Part shown: positions 33,726 through 43,586 of the stretch, piece by piece
Position numbering within the stretch: position 1 is the first letter of the stretch
Layout of the letters: every line of letters begins with the position of its first letter
Source: Nakamurella sp. PAMC28650
Lineage (GTDB): Bacteria > Actinomycetota > Actinomycetes > Mycobacteriales > Nakamurellaceae
Direction: 5' to 3'
Assembly (NCBI RefSeq): GCF_014303395.1
Contig: NZ_CP060298.1
Coordinates: 2,356,001-2,420,000 of the forward strand
Length of the DNA: 64,000 nucleotides
The notes under the pieces: model-generated
Told to the model about the DNA's origin: nothing
What the model saw: only the letters and a program-made list of their open reading frames with translations
Database searches by the model: none
Made by a program: the position numbers and the translations under genes

Positions 33726-35212
33726 CAGAGGCCCCCCTCGTCGTCGGTGTCCAGGTAGGCGGCGAGCCCGGATCGTCCGCCCTCGCGCCCGAACCCGGAT
33801 TCCTTGTAGCCGCCGAATGCGGCCGTCGGGTCGAACCGGTTGAAGGTGTTGGCCCACACCACCCCGGCGCGCAGCGCGGACGCCATCCCCAGGATGCGCG
33901 AGCCCTTCTCGGTCCACACGCCGGCCGACAATCCGTACGGCGTGTTGTTCGCCTTCGCGACGGCCTCGTCCGGCGTCCGGAACGTGAGCACCGACAGCAC
34001 CGGGCCGAAGATCTCTTCCCTGGCGATCCGCATCGACTGCGCCACGTTGGTGAAAACCGTTGGGGGGAAGAAGTAACCGCGATCGGGAACCGGGCTGGGT
34101 GAGGTCCACCGGATCGCGCCCTCGTCGTCCCCGGTGGCGGCCAGCGCCGTCACCCTGGCCAGCTGCTCCGCGGAGTTGATGGCCCCGATGTCGGTGTTCT
34201 TGTCCATCGGATCTCCGAGCCGCAGCGTCGAGATCCGTTCCTGCAGTTTGGCGATCACCTCTTCGGCCACGGACTCCTGCACCAGCAGGCGGGATCCGGC
34301 GCAGCAGACATGACCCTGGTTGAAGAAGATCCCGTTGACGATGCCCTCGACGGCCTGGTCGATCGGCGCGTCGTCGAACACGATGTTGGCCGCCTTGCCG
34401 CCCAGTTCCAGGGTCAGCCGCCGGCCGGTCCCGGCCAGCGAGCGCTGGATCTGCTTGCCGACGTCGGTGGACCCGGTGAACGCGACCTTGTCGATGCCGG
34501 GATGGTTCACCAGGGCGCGACCGATGTCGCCGGCACCGGGCAGGATGTTCACCACGCCCGGCGGGAGGTCGGCGTCGGCCAGGATCTCGGCCAGCACCAG
34601 GATCGACAGCGGCGTGGTCTCGGCGGGTTTGATCACGACGGTGTTGCCCGCCGCCAGCGCCGGCGCGATCTTCCAGGCGGCCATCAGCAGTGGGAAGTTC
34701 CAGGGGATGACCTGCCCGACGACGCCGAGTGGCCGGGGCGACGGCCCGAACCCGGCGTGCTGCAACTTGTCCGCCCAGCCGGCGTGGTAGAAGAAGTGCG
34801 CTGCCGCAGTAGGGACGTCGGCGTCACGGGATTCCTTGATCGGCTTGCCGTTGTCCAGGGTCTCGAGCACCGCGAGTTCTCTGGCTCGTTCGGCGATGCC
34901 GCGCGCGATCCGGAACAGGTACTTGCCACGTTCGGCCCCGGAGATCCGGGACCAGCTGCCCTCGAACGCCTTTCGGGCCTGACCGACGGCGTCGTCCACG
35001 TCCGGCCCCGAGGCCGTGGAGACCACCGACAGGGGCTCGGCGGTCGCCGGATTCAGCGTCGTGAGGTCCGCACCGCGCCCGTCGACGAACTTTCCCCCGA
35101 CGAACATCTGGTAGCGGTCGCGGACCCGGCCGATGGCGGCGGATTCCGGGGCCGGTGCGTATTCCCAGTCGGAGGCGGCCCGGCGGCCGGGAGCGTGCGG
35201 GTCGAGCGACAT
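33725..35212 (-). CDS. aldehyde dehydrogenase, full length
   Basis: NAD(P)-dependent aldehyde dehydrogenase of 495 residues with intact motifs: [33 protein letters not shown], glutamate motif [12 protein letters not shown], catalytic Cys region [11 protein letters not shown], and the C-terminal [13 protein letters not shown]. The ATG directly follows the deoC stop (TAGATG), so the two are tightly coupled. DeoC releases acetaldehyde, which makes acetaldehyde oxidation the likely job. It is followed by the Cys-free short ALDH. Confidence 0.93.
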   Translation of the reverse strand: MSLDPHAPGRRAASDWEYAPAPESAAIGRVRDRYQMFVGGKFVDGRGADLTTLNPATAEPLSVVSTASGPDVDDAVGQARKAFEGSWSRISGAERGKYLFRIARGIAERARELAVLETLDNGKPIKESRDADVPTAAAHFFYHAGWADKLQHAGFGPSPRPLGVVGQVIPWNFPLLMAAWKIAPALAAGNTVVIKPAETTPLSILVLAEILADADLPPGVVNILPGAGDIGRALVNHPGIDKVAFTGSTDVGKQIQRSLAGTGRRLTLELGGKAANIVFDDAPIDQAVEGIVNGIFFNQGHVCCAGSRLLVQESVAEEVIAKLQERISTLRLGDPMDKNTDIGAINSAEQLARVTALAATGDDEGAIRWTSPSPVPDRGYFFPPTVFTNVAQSMRIAREEIFGPVLSVLTFRTPDEAVAKANNTPYGLSAGVWTEKGSRILGMASALRAGVVWANTFNRFDPTAAFGGYKESGFGREGGRSGLAAYLDTDDEGGL

Positions 35213-36184
35213 CTAGTCCACCGTCACGTAGTCGGGGCCGCTGTAGTGGCCCTGCATCTGGGTGCGTCGCTGCATCAGCAGGTCGTTCAGCAGCGACGAC
35301 GCGCCGAACCGGAACAGGTACGGATCGAGCCAGGCCGCACCGGCCACCTCGCGGACCGCGACCAGGTAGCGCAGGGCGTCCTTCGTGGTGCGGATCCCGC
35401 CCGCGGGTTTGACGGCGATGCGGTCGCCGGTGAGGCCGTACCAGTCGTGGACCGCCTGCAGCATGACGTGGATGACCGGCAGGGTCGCCGCCGGCGCGAT
35501 CTTGCCCGTCGAGGTCTTGATGAAGTCGCCACCGGCGAGCATCGCCAGCCACGACGCACGACGGACGTTGTCGTAGGTGGCCAGTTCACCGGTTTCCAGG
35601 ATCACCTTCAGCCGGGTCGATCCGCACTCGGCCCGCACGGCCCGGATCTCGTCGAAGACCTTGCCGTAGTTCCCGGCCAGGAAGGCGCCACGATCGATCA
35701 CCATGTCGACCTCGGTGGCGCCGCTGTCGATGGCCAGCCGGGTGTCTGCCAGTTTCACGGCCAGACTGGACCGGCCGGAGGGGAACGCGGTCGCGACAGA
35801 GGCGATGCCGACTCCGGAGCCGGACAGTGCGGACGCCGCAACCGCGACCATGTCGGGGTAGACGCAGACGGCGGCGACGGCCGGGACACAGGGGCTCTCC
35901 GGATCGGGGCGACGGGCCTTCGCCGCGAGGCTTCGGACCTTGCCGGGGGTGTCCGAGCCCTCCAGCGTCGTCAGGTCGACCATCGAGATGGCCAGATCGA
36001 TCGCCCGGAGCTTGGACGCCGCTTTGATCGACCTGGTGGCCAGACCGGCGGCTCGCGACTCGACCCCGACCGAGTCGACACCAGGGAGGCCGTGCAGGAA
36101 CCGGCGCAAGGACGACTCGTCCGGAACGGCATCGGCCGGCCCGTCGGATCGACCGCGTGCGGCAAGGGTCGGGAGGGCGGTCAC
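35213..36184 (-). CDS. deoC: deoxyribose-phosphate aldolase
   Basis: Class I aldolase of 323 residues cleaving 2-deoxyribose-5-phosphate into glyceraldehyde-3-phosphate and acetaldehyde. The Schiff-base lysine lies in [13 protein letters not shown] and the second active-site lysine in VKPAGGIRT; an [11 protein letters not shown] strand is also typical. It is longer than the roughly 220-250-residue bacterial enzymes because of N- and C-terminal extensions, which resemble the longer eukaryote-like DeoC type. The GTG start at 36184 fits the start of homology. It begins a deoC-ALDH-ALDH operon and is divergent from upp. Confidence 0.93.
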   Translation of the reverse strand: MTALPTLAARGRSDGPADAVPDESSLRRFLHGLPGVDSVGVESRAAGLATRSIKAASKLRAIDLAISMVDLTTLEGSDTPGKVRSLAAKARRPDPESPCVPAVAAVCVYPDMVAVAASALSGSGVGIASVATAFPSGRSSLAVKLADTRLAIDSGATEVDMVIDRGAFLAGNYGKVFDEIRAVRAECGSTRLKVILETGELATYDNVRRASWLAMLAGGDFIKTSTGKIAPAATLPVIHVMLQAVHDWYGLTGDRIAVKPAGGIRTTKDALRYLVAVREVAGAAWLDPYLFRFGASSLLNDLLMQRRTQMQGHYSGPDYVTVD

Positions 36185-36388
36185 CCGGCCGATCCTAGGG
36201 TGTGGCCCGACGGCCCGCTCCCGAATGTCCCACGATCAGGATGGCAGCCGGCGGAGGCTCACCCGGATCAACGGTTTCCGACGCGCAGCCGGGTTCTGCT
36301 CGGCGAACGCACCGGGAGCGCCCCGGAGGCGACCGGTTACCGTTCGGGGCGACCGATTCCCGAGGTGCCCAGAAGGCGAGAGACGTCC

Positions 36389-37042
36389 ATGCCCGCTCCG
36401 CACGAGATTCCCGCTGGTCTGGACCTGGTGGTCGTCGACCACCCGCTGGCCGCCGCGCGTTTGTCCACGATGCGCGACGCGCGCACCGACAACGCCGCCT
36501 TCCGTGCCGCACTGCGCGACCTGACGCTGATGCTGATCTACGAGGCCAGCCGCACGCTGGCCACCGAGAAGGTGCCGATCCACACCCCGGTCGCGCGGAC
36601 GTCGGCGACCAGGTTGTCGCACCCGCCGCTGCTGGTGCCGGTACTGCGCGCCGGGCTCGGGATGGCCGAACAGGCCCACGCGCTGATCCCGGAGGCGCAG
36701 ATGGGTTTCGTCGGTCTGGCCCGCGACGAGGACACACTGCAGCCGATGCCGTACATGGTCTCGCTTCCGGAATCGTTGGCCGGACGGCCCGTCTACGTCC
36801 TCGACCCGATGCTGGCCACCGGCGGTTCGATGGTGCACACCATCGAGCTGCTGAAGGCCCGCGGGGCCACCGATGTCACCGCGATCTGCGCCCTGTCGGC
36901 TCCGGAAGGACTTCGGATGCTGGCCGAGTCCGGTCTCGGCGTCCGCGTCGTCACGGCATCGGTCGACGAGCGGCTGAACGACTCCGGCTACATCGTCCCC
37001 GGTCTCGGTGACGCCGGCGATCGGCAGTTCGGGGCGGTCTGA
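36389..37042 (+). CDS. upp: uracil phosphoribosyltransferase
   Basis: Enzyme of 217 residues converting uracil and PRPP to UMP. The PRPP loop is DPMLATGGS, with the [11 protein letters not shown] and [10 protein letters not shown] segments of the family, and a C-terminal [14 protein letters not shown] that binds uracil. GAAGGCGAG precedes ATG 36389. The frame stays open far upstream, but that sequence is antisense to deoC and the ALDH genes and is not part of this protein. It is followed by a strong hairpin. Confidence 0.96.
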   Translation: MPAPHEIPAGLDLVVVDHPLAAARLSTMRDARTDNAAFRAALRDLTLMLIYEASRTLATEKVPIHTPVARTSATRLSHPPLLVPVLRAGLGMAEQAHALIPEAQMGFVGLARDEDTLQPMPYMVSLPESLAGRPVYVLDPMLATGGSMVHTIELLKARGATDVTAICALSAPEGLRMLAESGLGVRVVTASVDERLNDSGYIVPGLGDAGDRQFGAV

Positions 37043-37075
37043 ACCCGGCCCCGGACACAGCGGGCGAACAGCGGA

Positions 37076-37117
37076 CGTCCTGCAAAGTGCGGCCGATAGG
37101 CCGCACTTTGCAGGACG
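37076..37117. terminator. 19-bp perfect hairpin between convergent upp and a membrane-protein gene
   Basis: Stem CGTCCTGCAAAGTGCGGCC (37076-37094), loop GATA, and its exact complement (37099-37117). It lies 33 bp after upp and 32 bp after the end of the convergent minus-strand gene, so it could terminate both. It shares the outer CGTCCTGCA with the hairpin at 49589-49632. Confidence 0.75.
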
Positions 37118-37149
37118 CTGCCGGCGGTGGCGGTCGGGGGGTGATGGTG

Positions 37150-38217
37150 TCAGGCGGTGCGGGGCTCGAAATGCACCGGGATGGTCAGCGGGTAGGTCCT
37201 GGGGGAGTGATCCGGACGCAGTTGGTAGGCCACACCCGGGGCCCGGCCCCCGGAGGACAGCGACGTCGTGCGGGTGGTCCGCGCCCTGACGATCTTGCGG
37301 GCCAGCACGGAGCCGGCCCCGTCGGTATGGCAGATCTCGGCCAACAGCACCCGTGAGTGGCTCCAGAGCAACAGCGCGATCGTCAGGATCAGCGGGCTCG
37401 TCTCCACGTGGTTGCCGGTGATCAGCGCGGCCACCACGCCGGCCCCGATCACCGGAATCGAGATCCGGACGACCCGGGAGAGCCAGGTGGCCAACTGCGA
37501 ACTGGTGGCCCGTGCGTAGATGCTCAGCCCGATCAGCAGCAACGGGATGACCAACGACTGGTTGTGCGCAGCGAGGAACCGGCCGACCTCGGCGAAGCCG
37601 AGCATCAGGCCCGTCGGCGCCGTCCCGCTCTCGGCGTGGACGAACAGAGCACACAGCGCAGCGGTGAGAAGCAGGTACAGAGGTAGTCTTTCGACGCGAA
37701 TCGCGTTCCGCCGCAGCGGGAGTCGGGCCTGCCGCCGGACCCGGGCGGCTCTCGGTGACCTCGGCCCGGCCTCGGTCCCCGACTCCACGGACAGATCGGG
37801 GTACAGGGCGAGCATCTCGTCGACGTCCTGGTAGATTTTCACGCCGGGCAGGTTGTCGGCCAACGTCATCAGCAGGTCGCCGGACAGGGCATCCGGGGCG
37901 ACCCAGAGGGCGATGACCCGGCCGGCCTGGGAACGCCATCCCCTCGACCCGGCCAGCGTCTGACCCTCCAGCGCGACGACGGCCACCAGGAGGTCGGCCG
38001 GTGCGTACTGGCCCCGCAGGACCGAGAGCGTCCGGAACGTGTAGATGCCGCACCGGCAACTCTCGACCGGTGCCCTGTGTGCCGGTCGATGCCGACATCG
38101 GGCGATGCAGACGCCGCCGCGCCAGGAGTCGTCGACCGCGGTGACGGGCAGCAGATGGCCGTCGTCACTCACCCGGAACGTCCGAAGTCCGTGGACGTCG
38201 AACTGCAGGTCGGTCAC
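37150..38217 (-). CDS. Cys-cluster protein with four membrane helices, unknown function
   Basis: Protein of 355 residues, GTG start overlapping the stop of the 41-codon ORF upstream. The N-terminal 140 residues form a soluble domain with Cys37, Cys41, Cys54 and Cys56 plus His43 and His47 (CIARCRH, SCRCGIY), which could bind a metal. It ends in a segment with GWRSQAGRVIALWV. Four membrane helices follow at about 178-195, 219-235, 251-268 and 275-292. The ordered Cys/His pattern suggests a zinc site rather than an iron-sulfur cluster. I do not recognise a named family. Confidence 0.75.
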   Translation of the reverse strand: MTDLQFDVHGLRTFRVSDDGHLLPVTAVDDSWRGGVCIARCRHRPAHRAPVESCRCGIYTFRTLSVLRGQYAPADLLVAVVALEGQTLAGSRGWRSQAGRVIALWVAPDALSGDLLMTLADNLPGVKIYQDVDEMLALYPDLSVESGTEAGPRSPRAARVRRQARLPLRRNAIRVERLPLYLLLTAALCALFVHAESGTAPTGLMLGFAEVGRFLAAHNQSLVIPLLLIGLSIYARATSSQLATWLSRVVRISIPVIGAGVVAALITGNHVETSPLILTIALLLWSHSRVLLAEICHTDGAGSVLARKIVRARTTRTTSLSSGGRAPGVAYQLRPDHSPRTYPLTIPVHFEPRTA

Positions 38218-38339
38218 CGCGAAGGCGCGGGTTCGGGTTGTCGGGCCGGCGTCGACGGCGTCGGCGCCGGTGTGGCCGGCAGGACCGGGCGCGACGGCAT
38301 GATCTCCACCCGCTTGGGGTCGGCTCCGATATCACCCAC
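38214..38339 (-). CDS. 41-residue small protein coupled to the downstream membrane-protein gene
   Basis: GTG at 38339 with GGGAGG seven bases upstream; 41 codons ending in TGA that overlaps the next gene's GTG (GTGA). The first half is charged (GDIGADPKRVEIMPS), the second half a Pro/Ala/Thr tail. A good ribosome site and tight coupling favour a real product rather than chance. It may serve mainly to couple translation, or be a small partner of the membrane protein. Not recognised. Confidence 0.5.
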   Translation of the reverse strand: MGDIGADPKRVEIMPSRPVLPATPAPTPSTPARQPEPAPSR

Positions 38340-38426
38340 GACGTGTCCTCCCGATCGGTTCAGGTATCCATCAAAGCCAATCGTAGGCCCCGCGGGTCCG
38401 AGTTGGGTGTTGGATCGGGCAGGCCG

Positions 38427-40691
38427 CTACAGCCCGTCGGCGACCAGTGCGGTCGCCTCCAGCCAGGCGTCGCGTGCCGACGACGAGAGCGCCTCGATGT
38501 CGATCGGGCCGCCGGAGACCAGGGACGGGTCGAACGGGACTCGGACCACCCCTCTGGTCAGCCGGCCGAAGTGGTCCCCGAGGCGCGCGGCCAGCGCCGG
38601 ATCCGGCCGCGTACTCGGGGCGGCCAGGATCGTGACCGCAGCCGAGACCTTGTCGCCGAAGCCCTTCTCGCTGAGTGCATCTGCCACCCAGGCGGCCGAC
38701 TGGCCGGTGTCCTCACGGATCGTGGAGACGATGACGACCTGGTCGGCGGCAGCGATCGCGGCGTCCCAGTTCGACGCACGCATGTTGTTGCCGGTGTCGA
38801 CCACGATCACCCGGTAGAACCGGCTCAGGCTGCGGTGCAACGCATTGAAGGCAGTCGCATCGACCGATGCGGCCGACGCGGCGTCCTCGTCACTGGCCAG
38901 CACGTCGAACTGCGCGTTCCCCTGACTGCGGACGAAATTGTCCAGATCGCCGACCCGCGCCGATCGGGCGTCTTCGAACCGGTCCAGTTCCCGCAGCAGG
39001 TCCACCGCGGTGTTGGAGTGCCGGCCCTGCGTGGCCCGCCACCCCATGGTCCCGCGGGTCTCGTTGTTGTCCCAGGCCAGCGTGTACCCACCGCGGTGGA
39101 TCCCGAACGTCGCCGCCAGCAGCAGGGTGGTCGTCGTCTTGCTGGCGCCACCCTTCGGATTGATCACCACCACCGTCCTGGGGCCGGTCAGGCTGCGCTG
39201 CACCGCTGCGATCGCCCTGCGCTGCACCACTTCGCCGCCGCCGGGGCGCAAGGTGATCAACCCACCGGACAGGCGTCGCACGGCGGCCCGCCAGCCCAAC
39301 TGGGCCGGCCCGTCCGGGGGCGTGGGGCGGGTGGCCAACAGGTCGTCGAGCGTCGGGGAAGGGTGTGACGTTTCGCCACCAGGATCGGCGAACGCCGTCC
39401 AGGGCGCGCCGGCCGTGGTGGCCTTCGGGGGCGACAACGGGGCCGGAGCCGAGAGCGCCGGAACCGAAGGGGCGGGCGCCGACCCAGCCGGAGCGCAAAG
39501 GTGCGGCGCAGACAGGGTCGGAGCCGGTGCGGCCGGCGACGGCGACGACGAGGTTCCGGTCGCGGGCAACAGCGGGAACGACGGCTCCGATGGTGCCGGG
39601 CCCGGAGGTGTCGGGTGGGTCAGGAGCGCGGGGGTGGGGATGACAGCCGGCGGCGTAGTCCCGGGAGGCGCAGTGATCTCGGCTGGATGTGCCGGGTTCG
39701 GGACCGGAATGACGGGCGGCGCGTGGCGCCTCTGGGCGTCGGCTGCGGGACCCGCCGTCGACGCCGGCTGCTCCGTCTCGGTCTCGGTGTCCGCGGCGTG
39801 CCGGCGGGCCGCCCTGGTCAACGGCGGTGCCCAGTTCTCGGTGGCGGCGCCGTTGCTGGATCCAGCGTTGCCCTCGACCAGAGGGCCATTGATCCGAGCG
39901 GGTTGCTCGGCTTCTGTCGCCGGGGTCGAGGGAGCAGGCGGTCGCGGTGCATCAGCGGCCTCGTCGACAGCAACATGGCCGACAGCAACATGGCCGACAG
40001 CAACATGGCCGACAGCAACGTCGCCGACAGCTGAATCGCCGACAGCGGCCCCGCCGCCCGCGGTCTCGCCGACATCGACGATGCCGCCCGCGGCCTGTTC
40101 GGGTGCGATCCTGTCGAAGGTCTGCGTGACGGCCAGACCGTGCGGATCGTCATTCAGACCGAGGTCCGGCGGATCGCCCGGGCCCGCCGGATCGGGGGCA
40201 GTCGTGCTGCGCGCGACGGGCAGGTCGAACGGGTCCGACCGGTCCACCGGCGTCACCGGAAGAGGCGGCATGGCCGGAAAGGGCGCCACCGCGGGCAACG
40301 GAGCGAGGACCGGAAGCGGGGACAGTTCGGGCGAGAACGTCGTCGGGGATGCGGATCCGGGCTCCGGGGGCGCCGGTGCGATGCTGACGTCGCCGGACGA
40401 GACATGGTCTCGCGGACTCGGCACCGGGGACGGGTAGGAACCGGCGGTCGCGGGTGTCGCCTGCCCGTCGGGGTGCACGTGGAGCCAGTACTCCGACGGT
40501 GCTCCGATGGTGTCGACGGCATGGGTGAGGATGGGTGCACCCGCCTGCTGCGCGTACGGAACGGTCAGCGCGATGCAGGCGTCGTGGATGGTCGGGTACC
40601 TACCCCGGGTGACGGCGTGCCCGTTCACCGTGCCCTCTTCGTGGCTGTAGGTCAGGATCTCGATCGGAACGACGACGTCGTTTCCCGTCAT
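38427..40691 (-). CDS. MinD/ParA-like ATPase with long Pro/Ala-rich N-terminal region
   Basis: Protein of 754 residues, AAGGGAGA before ATG 40691. A roughly 75-residue N-terminal domain (VVVPIEILTYSHEEG, EYWLHVHPDG) is followed by some 400 residues rich in Pro, Ala and Thr, including six GxxAV units. A C-terminal SIMIBI-type ATPase then begins at about residue 495 with a deviant Walker A, NPKGGASKTTTT, and continues with WDNNETRGTMGW and VVDTGNNM. The layout resembles EspI of mycobacterial ESX-1 (Pro/Ala-rich region plus ParA/MinD ATPase), but similar proteins also occur in partition and conjugation contexts. It is upstream of, and on the same strand as, the small and membrane-protein genes. 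Confidence 0.83.
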   Translation of the reverse strand: MTGNDVVVPIEILTYSHEEGTVNGHAVTRGRYPTIHDACIALTVPYAQQAGAPILTHAVDTIGAPSEYWLHVHPDGQATPATAGSYPSPVPSPRDHVSSGDVSIAPAPPEPGSASPTTFSPELSPLPVLAPLPAVAPFPAMPPLPVTPVDRSDPFDLPVARSTTAPDPAGPGDPPDLGLNDDPHGLAVTQTFDRIAPEQAAGGIVDVGETAGGGAAVGDSAVGDVAVGHVAVGHVAVGHVAVDEAADAPRPPAPSTPATEAEQPARINGPLVEGNAGSSNGAATENWAPPLTRAARRHAADTETETEQPASTAGPAADAQRRHAPPVIPVPNPAHPAEITAPPGTTPPAVIPTPALLTHPTPPGPAPSEPSFPLLPATGTSSSPSPAAPAPTLSAPHLCAPAGSAPAPSVPALSAPAPLSPPKATTAGAPWTAFADPGGETSHPSPTLDDLLATRPTPPDGPAQLGWRAAVRRLSGGLITLRPGGGEVVQRRAIAAVQRSLTGPRTVVVINPKGGASKTTTTLLLAATFGIHRGGYTLAWDNNETRGTMGWRATQGRHSNTAVDLLRELDRFEDARSARVGDLDNFVRSQGNAQFDVLASDEDAASAASVDATAFNALHRSLSRFYRVIVVDTGNNMRASNWDAAIAAADQVVIVSTIREDTGQSAAWVADALSEKGFGDKVSAAVTILAAPSTRPDPALAARLGDHFGRLTRGVVRVPFDPSLVSGGPIDIEALSSSARDAWLEATALVADGL
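39966..40055 (-). repeat. 15-bp tandem repeat, six units, in the MinD-like gene
   Basis: Consecutive 15-bp units of the type GACAGCAACATGGCC; the first three are identical and the next three diverge. They encode GHVAV/GDVAV/GDSAV pentapeptides in the disordered region. The multiple-of-three period keeps frame, so unit number could vary harmlessly. Confidence 0.85.
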
Positions 40692-40988
40692 GATGTTCTC
40701 CCTTGGCGGCCGGTTCGACCGGGCCGGCGGCAACTCCTCGGCGGGCCGGCGAAGGCTCCGCGCGCGTACGACGGGTCGGGTGGGCCCGGAAGGAGCGCCG
40801 GGCCGACGTGGCCCGAACTCCGGTTGACATGTAAGTGCCGATCGGTACTCATCCGGAAGATCGTAGGCCGAGCACCCGCCACGCCGAAAAACGTGAGTGA
40901 CGCGTCCCCCATTCGGACGGTGCGTGACCGGCGCCTTCCCGAATGGCCCAGTTCGGTTGGCGGAACGGGTCGGTGGCCGACCACCCGG
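40692..40988. other. intergenic region upstream of the MinD-like gene
   Basis: This 297-bp gap lies between two same-strand genes. It contains a small stem GGTCGG-TGG-CCGACC at 40968-40982, seven bases after the phosphosugar mutase stop, and an exact TTGACA at 40824 on the plus strand, with TACTCA 16 bp further on, facing away from any recognised plus-strand gene. Confidence 0.45.
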
Positions 40989-42698
40989 TCACGGCTGGAA
41001 GAGCTGTCGCACCTCGTGGCGAAGACGGTCCATGGCGATGCCTGCACTGGCTCTGGCGGCCGGCAGGTCGTCCGACGAGCCGACCGGTGTGACGATCTCC
41101 AGGTAGCACTTCAGTTTCGGCTCGGTACCCGAGGGGCGGACCACGACCCTGGTGCGGGCCGTCGCCAGCCGGATCCCGTCCGTCAGGGGCAGCAGATCGG
41201 TTGCCGTCAGGACTTTCTCGCCGAGCAGGGTGGTCGGCAGGTCCTCCCGCAACGAGGCCATCCAGACGGCGATCTGCGTCAGGTCCGCCACCCGGAGCGA
41301 CACCGCGTGGGTGGTGTGCAGCCCATGCCTGACGGCCAGCTCGTCGAGGACGTCCAGGACCGTCCGGCCGTGTTGTTTCAGCGTCGCGGCCAGATCGCAG
41401 GCCAGGACGGCCGCGGAGATGCCGTCCTTGTCCCGCACTGCCTCCGGGTCGACCGCGAGCCCGAGTGCTTCTTCGTAGCCGAAGATCAGACCGGTCCCCC
41501 GGCCGTCCCCGGCACGGACGATCCACTTGAAGCCGGTCAGTGTCTCGTCGTACCGCGCCCCGCGGGCCGCCGCGATCCGGCCGAGCAGTTGCGAGGACAC
41601 GATGGTGGTGGCCACCAGGGGGTCCGGATGGGTGATGCGGTCGACCCTGGACAGGATGGTGTCACCCAGTAGGGCCCCGCTCTCGTCGCCACTGAGCATC
41701 CGCCACCGCCCGTCACGGCCTTTCACTCCGATGCTGCAACGGTCGGCATCCGGGTCGGTCGCGATGGCCAGATCGGCGTCGACCTCGGCGGCCAGCGCCA
41801 GCAGTTGATCGGTGGCCCCCGGTTCTTCCGGGTTCGGAGAGGTGACCGTCGGGAAGTCCGGGTCCGGCAGAGCCTGGGCGGGTACCAGGTGGACATCGGT
41901 AAAACCTGCCAGATCCATTGCCCTGAGGAGAGTTTCGCCGCCGACGCCGTGCAGCGGGGTGGCCGCGATCCGGAGCTCCTTCGCCGTCCCCGGTGCGAGC
42001 GTGGCCACCCGGGCGGTGTACCGCTCCAGCAGGTCGGTCGGCCAGCGGAGCGGGACCCCGGAATCATCGATCGATCTGGCCGGCCCGGCGGCGGCGATGG
42101 CCGCCTCGATGGCGCTGTCGGCCGGCCCGACCAACTGTGTCCCGCCGCGCAGGTAGACCTTCAGTCCGTTGTCCTGCGGCGGATTGTGCGACGCGGTGAC
42201 CTGCAGTCCGGCGACCGCGCCCAGGCGGCGGACGGCGAAGGCGGTGACGGGTGTCGGTAGTGCTCCGGGTGCCAGCAGCACCTGGAACCCCCTGGCCGCC
42301 AGCACCTTGGCCGCATCCAGGGCGAACTCCGCGGACCGATGACGCGCGTCGTGGCCGACGACGACGATGTTCGGTGCGCCGTCAGGACCCGACGTCCCAT
42401 CGGTGGAGACCAGGTAGGCGGCGATCCCGGCGGCCGCCCGCCGGACGACGGCCAGGTTCATCCCGGCCGGACCGGCCCGCAGGGGTCCGCGCAGGCCGGC
42501 GGTGCCGAAGGCCAGCGGAGCGCTCATCCGGTCGGTCAGATCGGCGAGGTCGGCGGCGGATCCATTCCTCGCGCCGGCCAGGAGGGTCTGCAGTTCGGCG
42601 GCATCGGCGGGATCGGGGTCGTCGGCGACCCACTGCATCGCCGCGTCGCGGAGGCCGGGCCCGAGGCCGTCGACGGTCGACCGTCCCGGCGCGCTCAT
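40989..42698 (-). CDS. alpha-D-phosphohexomutase-family enzyme (PmmB/PGM2-like), possible phosphopentomutase
   Basis: Enzyme of 569 residues. Phosphoserine loop [16 protein letters not shown], metal loop DPDADRCS, sugar-binding loop [11 protein letters not shown], and C-terminal phosphate-binding [14 protein letters not shown] are all intact. Length and motifs fit the PGM2/PmmB subgroup. The start at 42698 overlaps the purine nucleoside phosphorylase stop (ATGA); open frame upstream is antisense shadow. M. tuberculosis has the same deoD-pmmB-upp neighbourhood. Given that partner, conversion of (deoxy)ribose-1-phosphate to the 5-phosphate is as likely as phosphomannomutase activity. Confidence 0.9.
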   Translation of the reverse strand: MSAPGRSTVDGLGPGLRDAAMQWVADDPDPADAAELQTLLAGARNGSAADLADLTDRMSAPLAFGTAGLRGPLRAGPAGMNLAVVRRAAAGIAAYLVSTDGTSGPDGAPNIVVVGHDARHRSAEFALDAAKVLAARGFQVLLAPGALPTPVTAFAVRRLGAVAGLQVTASHNPPQDNGLKVYLRGGTQLVGPADSAIEAAIAAAGPARSIDDSGVPLRWPTDLLERYTARVATLAPGTAKELRIAATPLHGVGGETLLRAMDLAGFTDVHLVPAQALPDPDFPTVTSPNPEEPGATDQLLALAAEVDADLAIATDPDADRCSIGVKGRDGRWRMLSGDESGALLGDTILSRVDRITHPDPLVATTIVSSQLLGRIAAARGARYDETLTGFKWIVRAGDGRGTGLIFGYEEALGLAVDPEAVRDKDGISAAVLACDLAATLKQHGRTVLDVLDELAVRHGLHTTHAVSLRVADLTQIAVWMASLREDLPTTLLGEKVLTATDLLPLTDGIRLATARTRVVVRPSGTEPKLKCYLEIVTPVGSSDDLPAARASAGIAMDRLRHEVRQLFQP

Positions 42699-43504
42699 GC
42701 CCGGGTGAGGATGTCGGCCAGCAGGCGGCCCATCCGGCCCGCGGCGGCCCGACCCTCGGCGAGCACCTCCAGGTGATCCAGTGGCTCGCCCGTCATGCCG
42801 GCCGCCAGGTTGGTGACCAGGGAGAGCCCGAACACTTCGACGCCGGCCTCCCTGGCGGCGATCGCCTCGAGCACCGTCGACATGCCGACCAGGTCGGCAC
42901 CCAGGGTGCGCAGCATCCTGATCTCGGCCGGGGTCTCGAAGTGGGGGCCGGGCAGCTGCGCGTAGACGCCCTCCTCCAGGGTCGGGTCGATCTCGGTGGC
43001 CAGGGTCCGCAGGCGGGGCGAGTACAGGTCGGTCAGGTCGACGAAGTTCGGGCCGACGATGGGGGAGACACCGGTCAGGTTGAGGTGATCGGAGATGAGA
43101 ACGGGCTGGCCGGGCCGCATCCCCTGACGGAGCCCGCCGGCGGCATTGGTCAGCACGATCAGTTTCGCCCCGGCCGCGGCGGCCGTCCGCACGCCGTGGG
43201 CCAGCGCAGCGACGCCCCGGCCCTCGTAGTAGTGGGTCCGGCCGAGGAAGACCAAGGCGCGCTTGCCGCCGATCGGGACGGATCGGACGGCTCCGCCGTG
43301 TCCTTGGACGACCGGCGGCAGGAACCCGGGCAGGTCGGCCATCTGCACCTCTGCGGTCGCCTCGCCCAGCGCATCGGCCGCGGGCGCCCAACCGGAACCC
43401 ATCACCAGGGCCACGTCGTGATGCAGTACCCCCGTCGCCCTGGCCAGCGCGGAAGCGGCCTGCTCTGCGGTGGCCCGGTGCTCGGTCGAGTCGTCAGGTG
43501 ACAT
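42695..43504 (-). CDS. purine nucleoside phosphorylase
   Basis: Trimeric-type purine nucleoside phosphorylase of 269 residues. Phosphate-binding and active-site features: [43 protein letters not shown], and the base-recognition segment [18 protein letters not shown] with its Asn. The product sugar-1-phosphate is the natural substrate for the mutase whose gene overlaps it. ATG 43504 is selected over an upstream frame extension made of Arg/Pro-rich sequence. Confidence 0.93.
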   Translation of the reverse strand: MSPDDSTEHRATAEQAASALARATGVLHHDVALVMGSGWAPAADALGEATAEVQMADLPGFLPPVVQGHGGAVRSVPIGGKRALVFLGRTHYYEGRGVAALAHGVRTAAAAGAKLIVLTNAAGGLRQGMRPGQPVLISDHLNLTGVSPIVGPNFVDLTDLYSPRLRTLATEIDPTLEEGVYAQLPGPHFETPAEIRMLRTLGADLVGMSTVLEAIAAREAGVEVFGLSLVTNLAAGMTGEPLDHLEVLAEGRAAAGRMGRLLADILTRA

Positions 43505-43517
43505 GGCGTGGAGCCTA

Positions 43518-43557
43518 GTGGCGTGGCGAGGAGGCCGGTGGCGTGGCGAGGAGGCCG
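43518..43557. repeat. 20-bp tandem repeat before the phosphorylase gene
   Basis: Two exact copies of GTGGCGTGGCGAGGAGGCCG plus a partial third, immediately upstream of the phosphorylase start on the minus strand. It could affect the leader of that mRNA. Confidence 0.7.
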
Positions 43558-43586
43558 GTGGCGTCGCGATGCGGCCGGGTCGGGCT

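Noticed and set aside
34310..36388. Long in-frame upstream extension of upp
   Set aside because: It lies antisense to deoC and ALDH, has no homology, and upp begins cleanly at 36389 with a ribosome site.
42699..43391. In-frame extension of the phosphosugar mutase
   Set aside because: Overlaps the phosphorylase gene in another frame; family homology starts at ATG 42698.
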